A stretch of DNA of 64,000 nucleotides from Bacteroidales bacterium. GTDB taxonomy: Bacteria > Bacteroidota > Bacteroidia > Bacteroidales > TTA-H9. The position numbers and the translations under genes were made by a program. The notes below the pieces were generated by a model. The model was given only the letters and a program-made list of their open reading frames with translations, was not told the origin of the DNA and did not search any database. The DNA is taken from the NCBI GenBank assembly GCA_030656615.1, contig JAUSOY010000033.1, positions 28,664 to 92,663 on the forward strand, given 5' to 3'. Positions 63,922-64,000 of the stretch are shown here, piece after piece; within the stretch, counting starts at the first letter, position 1, and each line of letters begins with the position of its first letter.

Positions 63922-64000
63922 ATGAAAAAGCACACAAAAAGCATTAAAAAGCAGTCTTACAAAACGAGTGGGAAACAAGGATTGTTTGATACGCAATTTG
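63922..64000 (+). CDS. N-terminal end of a putative IS5-family transposase (cut by window edge)
   Basis: Twenty-six residues are visible: MKKHTKSIKKQ, then SYKTSGKQGLFDTQF. The GLFD-x-x-F segment after a basic start is typical of IS5-group transposases of Bacteroidota. The DDE domain lies beyond the window. A strong promoter lies immediately upstream and a terminator-like hairpin on the opposite strand is at 63806-63842. The identification rests on a short segment, so confidence is moderate. Confidence 0.45.
   Translation, partial: MKKHTKSIKKQSYKTSGKQGLFDTQF

Noticed and set aside
63726..63944. Minus-strand ORF of 72 residues at the right end
   Set aside because: It overlaps the terminator hairpin, the SRP promoter side and the opposite-strand transposase start. 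Its composition (long Tyr/Ile/Phe-rich N terminus) and lack of a ribosome-binding site fit a chance frame.

Overview
The window comes from a Bacteroidota chromosome, most likely an anaerobic or facultatively anaerobic member near Bacteroidales. The evidence is a SusC/SusD pair, two more TonB-dependent receptors, type IX secretion C-terminal sorting domains, several exact TAnnTTTG -7 promoter boxes, lipoproteins with Bacteroidota-style signal peptides, a tungsten-type aldehyde:ferredoxin oxidoreductase, and AT-rich DNA. Apart from the first bases of a probable IS5-like transposase at the right edge, the content is core chromosome, not phage or plasmid. I found no tRNA, rRNA or CRISPR array. There is one SRP RNA and one FMN riboswitch.

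Layout. 1-2.4 kb: end of a flavin reductase-like gene, a CAP-domain protein, thiF-thiS and a thioredoxin-like protein, closed by a perfect 22-bp hairpin. 2.4-8.5 kb: a small winged-helix protein divergent from an aldehyde:ferredoxin oxidoreductase, an unknown protein, a voltage-gated K+ channel with an MscS channel, and an AraC/GyrI regulator. 8.5-20.8 kb (mostly minus strand): ligA, a GT-C glycosyltransferase with no recognisable start codon, an HD protein, pdxB (plus strand), an LtaS-like phosphoglycerol transferase, miaA, a pRiA4b ORF-3-like protein, hemW and a histidine kinase. 21-31.6 kb: a lipoprotein, transketolase, a SusD/SusC pair, a divergent secreted repeat protein with a T9SS tail, and a probable outer-membrane barrel. 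31.6-37.6 kb: an HD protein, an amidohydrolase, and an iron/cobalamin-type ABC importer led by a GroES-like gene. 37.8-43.6 kb: a mutL operon with two rhomboids, an EEP nuclease-like protein and a TIGR02757 protein. 43.6-48 kb: two envelope proteins and ychF. 48.1-54.4 kb: lipoprotein, second LtaS-like enzyme, diacylglycerol kinase, unknown protein and an M1 peptidase secreted by T9SS. 54.4-60.9 kb: an FMN riboswitch with its own promoter and terminator in front of a TonB-dependent receptor, then an Oar-like receptor. 61-63.6 kb: a LiaF-like membrane protein with a LytS/LytTR two-component pair. 63.6-64 kb: SRP RNA and the IS start.

How the genes fit together. The most notable unit is the FMN riboswitch that can form a terminator directly ahead of a single outer-membrane TonB-dependent receptor. 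This makes the receptor a strong candidate for riboflavin/flavin import across the outer membrane. The second is the overlapping LtaS-like plus lipid-kinase pair, which looks like glycerol-phosphate transfer coupled to diacylglycerol recycling in a Gram-negative envelope. A third point is the glycosyltransferase whose conserved N-terminal acidic motif lies upstream of any ATG, GTG or TTG codon. Gene starts were chosen by reading the DNA: several upstream starts were non-ATG and were moved to the nearest ATG, while the ABC ATPase and the first LtaS-like gene appear to use TTG.
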